Notes under the pieces: model-generated | Seen by the model: only the letters and a program-made list of their open reading frames with translations | The model's database searches: none | Told to the model about the DNA's origin: nothing | Shown here: positions 53,332 to 64,000 of the stretch, piece after piece | How positions within the stretch are numbered: position 1 is the stretch's first letter | Layout of the letters: each line of letters opens with the position of its first letter | Program-made: the position numbers and the translations under genes | NCBI GenBank assembly: GCA_003952965.2 | Contig: RXIC02000040.1 | Location: forward strand, 49,423-113,422 | DNA: 64,000 nucleotides | From: Morella rubra | Lineage: Eukaryota; Streptophyta; Magnoliopsida; Fagales; Myricaceae | Direction: 5' to 3'

Positions 53332-54255
53332 TATATAACATAAAATGTGGCAGTTATTAGTTTTTTGCTAAGTAAATGGGATAAGAGTTATCTTGGCTTA
53401 GAAAAAAAAAGTAAATGGGATAAGAGAGATTATACTCAAACAAGAGTAGTTTAGGGTGTGACATTCATAATCCACTTGAAAACCTCCAAAATAATTTCAA
53501 GGAGATCACAACTATAAGGTTGGGGGATCCTGAAGTTAGGTCTATCATCAATACAAACTTTTTGCATCATCTGTTCCGATAATTAAATCATGATATGTGA
53601 CAGATAAAGTATTAAAATGAGTTTTGCAATTTAATGTGCTAACTAGGCATGTATTGTCAATCACTACAGGAATAAAGGCCTATAGCGGCGGCCGTACACC
53701 GCCGCTATAGTTCCAAAACCGCTGCTATATCCTATAGCAGCGGTTTTTTAGCGGCGTCGTGACCGCCGCTATATCTCCGTCGGCACAGCCCTATAGCGGC
53801 GGTTGTAGACCGCTGGTGTATACGTTGGCTATATAGCGGCGGTCACACAGCGGCGGTCGACCGCCGCTATAGAGCCAACTTTTTGCCGCGGACGATCTGT
53901 AGCGGCGGCCAGTGACCGCCGCTACATGTTTTTAGCGGCGGTCTGACATGTGGTTATAGCGGCGGTTAGGTGACCGCCGCTATAACCCTTTACGTTGGTT
54001 TCACCTATAGCGGCGGTCAGTGACCGCTGCTATAGGTTTTTTTTTTTTTTTTTTTTTTTTTTATTTTCCTACCATACAAATTTGATTAGATTTGTAATTG
54101 ATTAATGCAAACAAAGAAAAGTGCAATAAAACAAAATATATTTCATTATAAGGAGGTCTTACAAGTTTTACATCAAACAAAAATAAGTTAATGGTATTTT
54201 CTCAGTAGACTAAAAGCTAACAAGTCATGACATTGAAGTACAAATAACTCTAAAT

Positions 54256-56181
54256 TTAATCCTGTCCACCTTCAGCACCATCTGCTCCTCCACTTTCTGC
54301 GTCATCGGCATTGTCTGCTATTACAATAATGTAAAATTAACAAACAGTAATGACATGAACAAAGATAAAAGAGCTTATAAATACTTAAAATAAATTAATA
54401 ACAGTATTCATTTATGTTTGTATCTTACCAACACTTGTTTTCCGACTTGCATGAGATGATCTATGAATTGCTGGTGAAACCTGATTGTTATTGGGAACAT
54501 CTTGGTATTGACGTTGCTCCTACAACAGTTAAACCATTAATTAACTACGAAATATACATAAATAGAGTCAATAGTAATATTTAAGGATAAGTAAATAAAA
54601 CTTTTACCCAAGCTTGTGCCATCATTTGTATTGTAGATTTTAGCGATGCTACTTCAGACTCCAACATCTGAACTCTATTTTCCATAAATACGGCTCTCTC
54701 GTTACTAGAGGATGTCGGCTGACTGTATCTTACGTTGGTGTTGGTAGGATGAGATGAAGGAGTTGGTCCTAATCCAACGCCGCGAATGCGACCATGTCGT
54801 TCTGGACCAATCACTTGTGCATATCGGTCAGATGGTGACCAACCGATGCTGCCATCCACTCTAAATTGGTCAAAGTTTGTGAACTTCCTGAATCGTTCAG
54901 TCCAATCTCCTCCATTCGCCTCTGAGAGAGTACAACGTACAATTAAATTTTGAATTAATATTCGCACATTGAAATCAATCTCCAATTGTAATAATGACAT
55001 ACTATTTTCTCTGCTACGTCCGGATTTATTGGAGATCCGTCAGAACGCATATGGACAGTTTTATATAAATCCGCTCGATTGATTGGAACTTGTTTCTCTT
55101 TTTCCTGCATCACAAACACGAAATCGTGATGAAATTTTAAATTACAAATAAGAATGACAATGATAAGTACTATACTATTAAAGAAAGTAATGAAAGTACT
55201 ACATACCAATTCGTGAGCATAACGTGCGAAGCTCTTTGATCCTGCAGTGTGGACCGTCGTTTGGAGCGATCTATTTTGTTTTCCAGCATGACTTCGATGC
55301 TACATTAACATCAAGACAGTTAAAATTAATAAGAAGTTATATTCATAAAAATTATAATACGAATAAATAAATGTCATACCCGTCCTGCATCAGAATACCA
55401 AAAATCGACTAATTTGCAAAATTGCTCCAAATTAACGTCTGTTGGAGCATTATTTTTCACATACTGAGGCGTAAAGGCCTCATCAAAATATTTGAGCTTT
55501 AAACTACACTTGTAATTCCTCCATTTCTCTCCTAAATCTTTGAGGAACCAGCTCTTGACAATATCCCCCAATGGAGGCTCGGGGATTGTAAACCGTTTCT
55601 GCAAAATATACCCCAACAGTTAGGTGAGTCAATTATTAAATTCATATAGTTGAATAACAATTGTGACAAATAACCAAAATTATACCGTCATGAGGCTCCA
55701 ACAGTCCTCTTTTATTGACATTGGGACTTTACGCCAGTCCGCCGCATCTAGGGGGATTTGATTCGCAACACGGGCAACACAGCCAGTGAATTTGTTAAAT
55801 ATTCCCCCTTCATCACCCAATGGCTGCCCATTGCCATTGAATTGTACTGGAATCAATTCGTCTTCCTTCAGATTCCAGACGTCCGTCATCCGCGTGCCGC
55901 CACGCACTTTCCGGACTTCAGTATGACCTGCACATTTAGCATGTGAAACTAAATCGAGTAACATATTAAACTTAGATTATCTCTATTGTGGTTATGAACA
56001 TACCAATTATTTCATTATCGTTCAAAGATTGATCATAGTCGGACGATGGCATCGTAGCCTGTTCTGAAGGATGCGCAGGTGGCTGTGACGGCGTTGCTTC
56101 TTGTGATGCCGTTGCTTCTTGCGATGGTGGCACAGGTGGCTGTGATGAAGAAGATATAGTCCTGAATCTCTTCCTCGTCAT
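54256..56181 (-). CDS. TnpA-like second gene of the CACTA element (Transposase_24 type), 8 exons
   Basis: Inferred exons are 56181-56004, 55927-55686, 55598-55380, 55299-55207, 55104-55003, 54921-54608, 54519-54429 and about 54317-54256. The product begins MTRKRFRTISSSSQPPVPPS, a low-complexity Ser/Pro/Gln/Thr region. Next come GRxTEV-type sequence with VRGGTRMTDVW and PVQFNGNGQPLGDEGG, and a globular part with MSIKEDCW and KSWFLKDLGEKWRNYKCSLK. A region with SDGSPINPDVAEK follows, then a predicted coiled coil (MENRVQMLESEVASLKSTIQ), and an acidic tail ending AEGGQD. This layout is that of the plant En/Spm transposase family PF03004, thought to bind subterminal repeats. I saw no clear stop or frameshift, so it may be intact. 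First exon joining from the upstream gene is possible because an acceptor-like TATAG lies just before the ATG. Confidence 0.75.
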
Positions 56182-56315
56182 TGTACCTATACAATGTATT
56201 GACATGCATAAAAGTGATTTCAATGTAAAATTGAACAATACAAAACACATTTCCTTAAACAAAACATCAACAAAACGAATATATGGTAAATCTGAGCATG
56301 TAAGAAAAAAATATT

Positions 56316-59300
56316 TCAATCACAAAAACAGAGACATATTTGACATACCATAGGAAATTCCTGAGGTATATCTAGTGTTGTTCCTTCCACCTCATTTCTA
56401 AACCACGTCAAATCATCGTGTACATTCTCGATGTTTTGCTCAACGTTGAAATTGTAAGGTTCATTTTCACAGTAGTCATCTATGTCGTCATCATTACCAG
56501 CATCAAACACATCTCTTGGTTTGGTCTTGACAACTACTTCCCAATTTGGATGTCTTTCATCTGCTACATAGTATACTTGAGATGCTTGTGGTGCCAAAAT
56601 GAATGGATCATCGCTTAATCGATCTCCAGTATGCACTAAACGCGAAAAATTAACAAGTTCGAATCCAAACTCATCAACTTTATATCCCCTACCAATAGCT
56701 ATGTCAACCCAATCACATTTGAATAGTACAAAACATTCTTCATCAAAATAGTTTAACTCAATGATACTTATAATTCGCCCGTAATATGTGGTGCCCCCTT
56801 CAACAGTCACACATACTCCACTATTTTGAGTTGTTCTGCCTATTTCATTGTCTTTTGTACGAAATTTCACACCATTATATACATATCGGCTAAATGATCT
56901 AGCTTCGGGGTTTGGACCTTTAGCAAGCCATCGAACTCTATTTGGAAGTTGATGCTTCATCATCTCGTCCATATTTTGTACCTATTTTCCTCGAACAACA
57001 AGTCAAGATTAAAACTAATTGTAAGTTTCAAAGTAATCAGCCAATACAAAACATTTTAAACATAACACATACATAGTTTCGAAACCAGTCACAAAATTCA
57101 TCCCTATGCATCTTATCGATGACATAATCTGGTGGTCGACTACTACGATTTCTTGCCTTCAATCGCTCCTTATGCATTCTACACATCGACAATACAATTC
57201 TAAAAATTAATTTCACCATATAAAAACTTGAATGAAATAGTTAGAAGTGTAACATCACTTACGTGCGAATTTGAATTAACTCATCGCAATTAAAAAGGAT
57301 ATATCGATGAGCCTGCATGCATGTTTTCATATCAAGACGAACAAATGATATTCCTCCCATAGTATCGTCTACATTTCTTGGTGATCTATTAAAGATCGTT
57401 GGGACTGATTCTAAATATCTTGAACAAAATGTTAAGCATTCATCTGCTATATATCCTTCAGCAATAGAGCCTTCAGGTGCGGCCGTGTTGCGCACGTAAG
57501 ATTTGAAACGGTGCATGCACCTACATCAATAATATTAGACTTTATTAAATACAACACGTGCAAAGAAACGTGATATAACATATCTCTATAATTCATATTA
57601 CCTTTCAATAGGATACATCCACCGAAGTTGAACCGGTCCACCCATCTTACATTCTGCAACCAGATGTACGACCAAGTGCACCATAACAGTAAAGAATGCA
57701 GGCGGAAATATCCTTTCAAGTTGACACAATGTTATAGGGATTTGAGCCTCAAGTCGATCTAAGTCCTCTATCCGTAATGTTTTGGAACAAATTTCTCTAA
57801 AGAAACATGCCAATGAGATCAAAGGAGAACAAACCATGCTTGGCAATGATCTTCGTATTGCAATAGGCATCAAATGCTGCATCAAGATGTGACAGTCATG
57901 ACTCTTCAAACCTATGATATTACGTTGTTGAAGCTTGACACAACGTGATATGTTCGAAGCGAAACCATCCGGAAATTTCGCATTCTTTATCACTTTTAGA
58001 AAGCATTCTTTCTCTTCGCGAGTCATTGAGTAGCAAGCACCAGGCAAATGAACCTTTCCTGCATCAGTGATCTTTGGATGGAGATCATGTCTTATTCCCA
58101 TGCTTTGTAAGTCAAGACGTGCCTTATAGTTATCTTTTGTCTTCCCGTCCACATCTAACAATGTACCAATGATATTGTCCATTACGTTTTTCTCTATATG
58201 CATGACATCTAGATTATGGCGTAACATGTTATCCTTCCAATAAGGCAATGTGAAGAAAATACTTTGCTTCTTCCATACACTTGACTCAAAATGTAAAGTA
58301 CCCTGTAATTCCCTGAAAATGTCATCACCGGTCATAAAATAGGGTGGTGGAGTCATTTCATAAGTACCGTCAAATGATCTTTGATCTCTTCTCCACCTAT
58401 GATTTAATGGTAAGAACCGTCTATGCCCCATGTAGCAAAATTTTCTACCATTATCCAACCACCGTGACCAAGTCTGATACATACAACATGGACATGCAAG
58501 ACGTCCCTTTGTACTCCATCCAGAGAGGTCACCATATGCAGGAAAATCGTTAATTGTCCACATCAATGCCGCACGCATCTTAAACATATCTTTCGTAGCA
58601 ATGTCATAAGTATCTAATCCAACATCCCACAACTCTTTTAACTCTAATATCAATGGTTCTAGATATACATCTATCTTGAAAGAAGGAGATTTCGGTCCAG
58701 GAATAAGTAATGACAACATTAAAGATGAACGTTTCATGCACATCCAAGGAGGCAAGTTATATGGTACTAATATCACTGGCCATGTGCTATGACTAGTGCT
58801 CATGTTCCCAAAAGGATTAAACCCATCCGCTGCTAACCCAAGCCTAACATTACGAGGATCAGAAGCAAAATCAGCATACTGTGCATCAAATGCCTTCCAA
58901 GCTTGACCATCGGCCGGATGCCTTAACAACCCATCATTTGCACGTCCATCGTGATGCCATTTCATATGAGAAGCAGTTTTTGAGGACATGAATAATCTCT
59001 GCAAGCGGTGCTTTAAAGGAAACCACCGCAAAACTTTCATCGGTTTTTTCTTGATCTCTTAGATGATCCACCTTCATTCGCTGAGAAAATATTTCCCTCC
59101 CCATTGCCCTTCCATTTTGAAGCTCCGCACTTTGAACAAACTTCTAATTTCTCATTCTCATTCCAAAACAACATACAACCGTTTGGACAAACAGGAATCT
59201 TTTCATATCCAAGTCCTAACCCTTTCATGTATTTTTTAACTTCATAAGTGTCCTTCGGTAATTTTGCACCCGCAGGGAGCATATCACCCAGTGTTGGAGT

Positions 59301-59836
59301 AACCACGTAAAAGAGGTATTACTCCATCCTCCCATGCACTTCAAATGATATAACTGTACAACAGCAGTTAACTTACTAAATTTTATGCACCCTTCATACA
59401 AAGGTTCGTCTGCATCTTTAAGCATGTCATAAAACTTTGCAGTATGTTCAGTAGGAAGTGGATCTCGTTGTTCTCGTACATTATGGGATTGTGTTTCCGG
59501 TACTAATGGAAATACCTCGTGTAATAGTTCATGCATCCCAGATGAGGGTTCACACATTTCATTATCCCCAACAGAAATAGAAGGATGACTAGATGCTGCC
59601 CTATCTCGCAATTCACCATGCGCAAACCAATAATCGTAACCCGGAGACATCCCATATTGGACCAAATGATCATGTACCGTACTGATGTTATACCTCTTGT
59701 AATTGACGCACTTTACACAAGGGCAACAAATTCTCTCATCACTACCCATACTCTTAGATGCAAAACCCAGAAACTCATTGACTCCCAACACATATTCACT
59801 TGTCCCGCGTTTCTTTTTCATCCAACTCTTGTCCAT
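56316..59836 (-). pseudogene. CACTA transposase (TnpD-like), two frameshifts
   Basis: Exons are about 59836-57602, 57520-57263, 57178-57073 and 56981-56316. Domains in order: transposase-associated N-terminal domain (MDKSWMKKKRGTSEYVLGV with CCPCVKC); zinc-ribbon-like CPNGCMLFWNENEKLEVCSK; Transposase_21 core (MKWHHDGRANDGLLRHPADG, VILVPYNLPPWMCMK, GWSTKGRLACPCC, HNLDVMHIEKNVMDNIIGTL); DUF4218-like MVHLVVHLVAECKMGGPVQ and AAPEGSIAEGYIADECL; and DUF4216-like HPNWEVVVKTKPRDVF. Two single-base shifts break the first exon: near 59305 (after NTSFT) and in an A run near 59042 (KRSRKK/N). Without them the protein would be of normal length. The product would cut and join DNA at the termini; this copy likely cannot. 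Confidence 0.85.
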
Positions 59837-59984
59837 GAGCGACAATAATAACTATATGAAATGCAACAAAAAAGATTATGCATAAGATTTAATGTTTTTC
59901 ACATTTTATCAAGATTTTTCAATAAAACTAACATAGATTAATAAAACAACACACGTAACGAACATCATATAACAATTACCCCTC

Positions 59985-60240
59985 CAATCTCCAATAAACT
60001 CCACAGAACCAACAACAAATAATAGTTAGCCCTACCCTCCGCCTTCCAACAAAACCCACAAACACCAACATCTCCAATTAACTCCACAGAACCAACAATA
60101 AATAAAAGTTAGCCCTACCCTCCGCCTTCCAACAGAATCCACAAACACCAACATTTCCAATAAACTCCACAGAACCAACAACAAATAAAAGTTAGCCCTA
60201 CCCTCCGCCTTCCAACAGAACCCACAAACACCAGCATCTT
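59985..60240 (+). repeat. tandem repeat, about 84-bp unit, three copies
   Basis: Each unit contains ACTCCACAGAACCAACAA, AGTTAGCCCTACCCTCCGCC and CCACAAACACCAACAT. The units start near 59985, 60070 and 60155, with a partial fourth. It lies within the CACTA element upstream of its transposase gene. Confidence 0.8.
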
Positions 60241-60539
60241 CAACAATAGTTAGTTATTCCGTCCACCTTCCAATAAAATCCACAAACTCTAATCTCTAAA
60301 AAAAAAAGGAAAAAACAAACAATAGTAATTGACGAAGAGATTCAAAATACCACTGACCTGTGAAAGAGTAATATGTGAATGGCAAGTCACCTAGTGTCCC
60401 TCAATCACAGTTACGAAAACCACGGTAGTTGAGACTATTGAGTTCAACTGTGAAAGAAATTTAGAAAATAGATTTTTAATAACGATACCTGGTCCAAAAA
60501 AACATAGTAAACACAGCGGACTTTTGGACATCAATAAAT

Positions 60540-61450
60540 TCATACATTCCAATTCACAGGCATTCATACAGCAGCAACCAATGCAGCACAGCAAATATTT
60601 CAATTCATATATTTCCAACATTTATATTTTCAGCAATCAATTCAGCAATTCATTCAGGCATTCAGTTCAATTCATACATGATTAATTATATATTTTCAGC
60701 AACCAATTCATACAAACCAATGCATATATTTTCAGGAATAAATTCAAATATTTCAATTCATATATTTCCAGCAATGAATTCATACAAAACAAAAATATAT
60801 TTTCAGCAATCAATTCATACAAACCAATTCATATATTTTCAACAATAAATTCATACATTATAATTCATATATTTCAGCAACCAATTCATACAAACCACAT
60901 ATATTTTCAGGAATAAATTCATACATTCCAATTCATATATTTTCATACATTTTCATATATTTTCAGCAACCATCAGCAACCAATTCATACAAAACAAAAA
61001 ATATATTTTCAGCAATCAATTCATACAAACCAATTCATATATTTTCAACAATAAATTCATACATTATAATTCATATATTTTCAGCAACCAATTAATACAT
61101 TGATTTATATATTTTCAGCAACCAATTCATACAAACCTATGCATATATTTTCAGGAATAAATTCAAATATTTCAATTCATATATTTCCACAATGAATTCA
61201 TACAAAACAAAAAATATATTTTCAGCAATCAATTCATACAAACCAATTCATATATTTCAACAAAATTCATACATTTCTATATTTCAGCAACCAATTCATA
61301 CAAAAGGGGCAAAATGAAGCCAGCAAACATTCAATTCATATATTTAACCAATTCATATTTTTCAGCAACCAATTCATACATTCCAATTACTATTTCTCAT
61401 CAAAAAATTCATATATTTTCAACAACCAATTCATATAATAGTATAATACA
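60540..61450 (+). repeat. minisatellite of CAATTCATA/TATTTTCAGCAA units
   Basis: Imperfect units of about 30-60 bases built from TATATTTTCAGCAACCAATT and CATACAAACCA repeat more than fifteen times. Higher-order copies of 200-300 bases can be seen (for example 60775-60860 and 61000-61090). It lies in the CACTA element, with no coding potential. Confidence 0.8.
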
Positions 61451-61684
61451 ACAAGTCAACAACAATTCATAAGTCAACACTCCAACAAAACCAATCTCCA
61501 ATCTCCAACAAAATCAATCTCCAACACAACAAAACCCAATAATCCAATTCATAAGCCCTGACCTCCAATCTCCATATAATTAATTTCATTCATATTTTAT
61601 AAAATACAAAAATATATATTGAGTCTAAGTCACTGACCTGAACAGCAATGCAAAACCAACACAATTGAATTATTTTGTAAATTT

Positions 61685-62160
61685 CTAACGGGGAGAGTTG
61701 AAATTCACGAAATTAAAAGGGGAGGACATTTGAAGTGCGAATGGGAGGTGGGCGCTGAAATTGGCTGAGGGGCGGTGGGGAGCTGAAACAAGTGGAGGGG
61801 CGCGGTGGGGGTGAAACTCGCGCGGGGGGGGGTTGAAGCTCACGGACGGGGCTGGCATGGGGGTGGGCTGAAACCCACGTGGAAAGAGGGCGGCCGGGGG
61901 GGTGACACTCACGGAGGGGTCCTGAAAATCGTGGAGGAGGAGGGGGGTGATGAAATTTTCGGAGGGGGCCGGGGAGGGGCAGAATTCACGAGATGGGCGG
62001 GGGGAGGTGAAATCGCGTGAGGGGCGCGGGGAGGGCAACGTGTGATTTGGGGGGGTGGGGGCGCTGTTGAAATGCCGAACGGGAGGAGGGAAAATCGCGC
62101 AGGGGGGGGAGAAGAAGAGGAAGAAGAAAGGGGGGGGCGCGGGATGGGCAGCTAATTTGC
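61685..62160 (-). repeat. GC-rich tandem-like segment near the CACTA right end
   Basis: On the minus strand CCCC-rich blocks alternate with GTGAATTTC/GTGAGTTTC motifs. A proline-rich open frame (62038-61685) results from the composition. It may be the promoter or leader of the transposase transcription unit. Confidence 0.4.
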
Positions 62161-62428
62161 CCTAAACGCGCGTTTCACTAAGCTATAGCGGCGGTCAGTG
62201 ACCGCCGCTATAGACTTAAGTTGCGTGTGCTATCTATAGCGGCTCACTGACCGCCGCTATATCAACCGCTGCTACTTTGTCTATAGCGGCGGTTTTTGAC
62301 CCCTATAGAGACCGCCTAGATGTATATTTTTTGTTGCGGTTTTGATAAACCCCGTAATATTAGGCATATAGCGGCGTTTTGGTACCGCCGCTAAATATGA
62401 CCCGCTGTTAACCTGTTTTTTTGTAGTG

Positions 62429-64000
62429 ATGTTTTTGAGAAATTGATATAAAAGTTGCTTAAAAAATATAGTAACCAGTTAACAAGGAATACATATTTTT
62501 AGATAAGTCCATTTAGTAATAAAACACCTCCCTTAAAACGGATGCTATAAAGGAGTAAATCTGAGATAGTTAGAGACATAATTATCTTATGAAAGAAGTA
62601 ATTATTCTTTAAATAGCTCTTACATTTATTAGAAGGATTCTCCACATAGCTATTAATAGAATCATATCTTTTAATTTTTTAACTGAATTGCATGATGTGA
62701 TTCTCATAGAGAAAGACACAAATAGAATCCTACGCTCTTTACTAATGCGCATGTTAAACTTCAGGCAATATGCAGGCAAAGAGTTTTTGACAATCCTGGT
62801 TCGCCTTTATAAAGAAAGTAAGAAAATAATTTTTCTTATTATACTAATGCACTACTTTTTTGTCGGCCACTAAAGTAGCTATTTGCAAAATTAAGTACTT
62901 ATTTTTACTTTTATAGTTAGCTCTGAATGGAAAGTAATCTCTAATTTGTCACTTGAATTAGAGGGTCTTATTTAAAGTGAGAGACTCACGATGTGTGGAG
63001 CCTAAAACAATCAATATTATAGCTTGTGTAAAGTATCGGACGGTAAAGCATTCAACATTAAATGTCTTTCTCTTTTTAAATTAGACCATCTAATTTAGAC
63101 AATAAATCTAAGAAAATCCGATAAAGTAACTAATTTCCCAGATACTGCTACAAATTAAAAGGAAGAAATTAAAGTAATAGCCTTTTACAATTATTAGAGA
63201 TTACAATAAATACGTTTCTTACAATTAATTGTCCAAAATAGCTATTAATTGTAGGGGAACAAAATCGTAAGCAATAAATGCTTTTCTTACTAAGTTATTT
63301 GAAAAATTAAGGTATAAATTAATACACTTATGTTCTTTTATACCAACATCTTCATACCTTTTAGTGTCATATAAGTAGTACTCAAGGTTCCTTTCTCCTA
63401 AGAAGGTTAAGCTTTTGTAGCATCCTGCCAAGGTAGTAACAAAGAGAGATATCAGAATGGAGATAGTAGATCAATTGAGCGTATGATGTATGTTGTGCAA
63501 GATCCAGCTAGGCTCAACCACACGTACGTAGGCAATGATGAATAGGTGAGGTATGGCACTTATGATTCTTGTAACTGAGCAAAAATTTTCTCTCTCTACT
63601 GACACGTTCTAAATTTTGATAGGAATTGGTTATTAATTAGTGTCCAGATTTTGACGCATGCAGTAACATTTGGCAAAGAACCAGTACTGAGACCACCTGT
63701 AAAAAGACTACGGAAAATTGCTTCCGTCAGCCTTGCGTTCTTTACAAAGACGAAAGCATTTCTCTTCTCCATTCCTTCCAGTATTAATTATGATCCTATT
63801 TCCTCACCCAGACACTAATCTCAGAGGCGTACATAGAAATTCTCAATTTTTCACAGTCAGGTTCCTCGATCTAACACTCCATGCATCCTTGGTAAGATGT
63901 TTATGCTCTTCTTACACACTATCCCCTGATATATCTCTCATATATTGGTATGCTCTGGCTTCATGGTGAAACTCTTTCACGTCACAATGCTCAGCATCAA
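62429..64000. other. intergenic sequence to the right edge
   Basis: I see no gene, RNA or element ends in this AT-rich stretch. Short open frames near 63718-63969 are not recognisable. Confidence 0.45.

Larger units (their letters stand above)
53662..62428 (-). mobile_element. full-length CACTA (En/Spm) transposon with both genes
   Basis: The element starts CACTACAGGAATAAAGG and ends TTTTTTTGTAGTG. The flanking bases are AT and AT (53660-53661 and 62429-62430), with no clean third base. Subterminal regions (53683-54030 and 62180-62400) hold many TATAGCGGCGGT repeats in both orientations. On the minus strand it carries a TnpD-like transposase (59836-56316) and then a TnpA-like gene (56181-54256), the usual order. 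Right of the transposase are minisatellite-like tracts (59985-61450) and a GC-rich segment. At 8.8 kb it is of normal autonomous size, although the transposase has frameshifts. Confidence 0.9.

Noticed and set aside
60540-61450. Array of similar units that might suggest a CRISPR-like structure
   Set aside because: Units vary in length and sequence, there are no constant repeats with unique spacers, and the setting is a plant transposon.
61685-62038. 117-codon proline-rich frame on the minus strand
   Set aside because: Open because of extreme GC bias; no splice or start context and no family.

Overview
The window is eukaryotic nuclear DNA from a flowering plant. It has AT-rich intergenic sequence, multi-exon genes with GT-AG and a few GC-AG introns, plant-type proteins, and DNA transposons of the CACTA, Mutator and hAT types, plus LINE fragments. 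I cannot name the species. A run of 572 Ns (12961-13532) marks an assembly gap.

Four protein-coding loci look intact or nearly so. (1) 4734-10553, minus: the plant 5MP/BZW-type W2-domain protein (eIF5-mimic), eight coding exons, with an apparent one-base loss that replaces its acidic C-terminus. (2) 29978-30264, minus: a 69-residue one-span membrane protein in two exons. (3) 33802-39124, plus: isopentenyl-diphosphate delta-isomerase (IDI), six exons, with an organelle-targeting N-terminus and a second in-frame Met for a short form. (4) 45688-46188, plus: an RraA-like protein of 166 residues behind a 1.5-kb leader intron. A fifth locus, a desiccation-related PCC13-62-like gene (17131-23268), is a frameshifted pseudogene with a CACTA element inserted in its second intron.

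Much of the rest is transposon. A CACTA derivative (18022-22128, TSD GAT) carries exon fragments that resemble a STRUBBELIG-type LRR kinase and cyclin B3. A full CACTA element (53662-62428) carries a TnpD-like transposase with two frameshifts and a TnpA-like second gene. A Mutator-like element (50513-51575) carries a prolyl 4-hydroxylase fragment. Two further Mutator-like elements have long inverted repeats and 9-bp target duplications (27968-28507 and 42631-43525). There is a hAT element with a perfect 8-bp duplication (25191-26263), an internally deleted LINE-like insertion with a 16-bp duplication (40339-41239), and a decayed LINE (12585-15000).

The most notable observation is that the 5'UTR, first splice donor and first-intron sequence of the 5MP gene (about 10040-10640, minus) recur in inverted orientation as the leader of the RraA-like gene (about 44090-44686, plus). 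The 5MP start codon survives in the RraA-like leader as an upstream ATG. After splicing it should open a 10-codon uORF that overlaps the RraA-like start. The IDI gene also carries one extra residue after the HKL tripeptide that serves as a peroxisomal signal in Arabidopsis.
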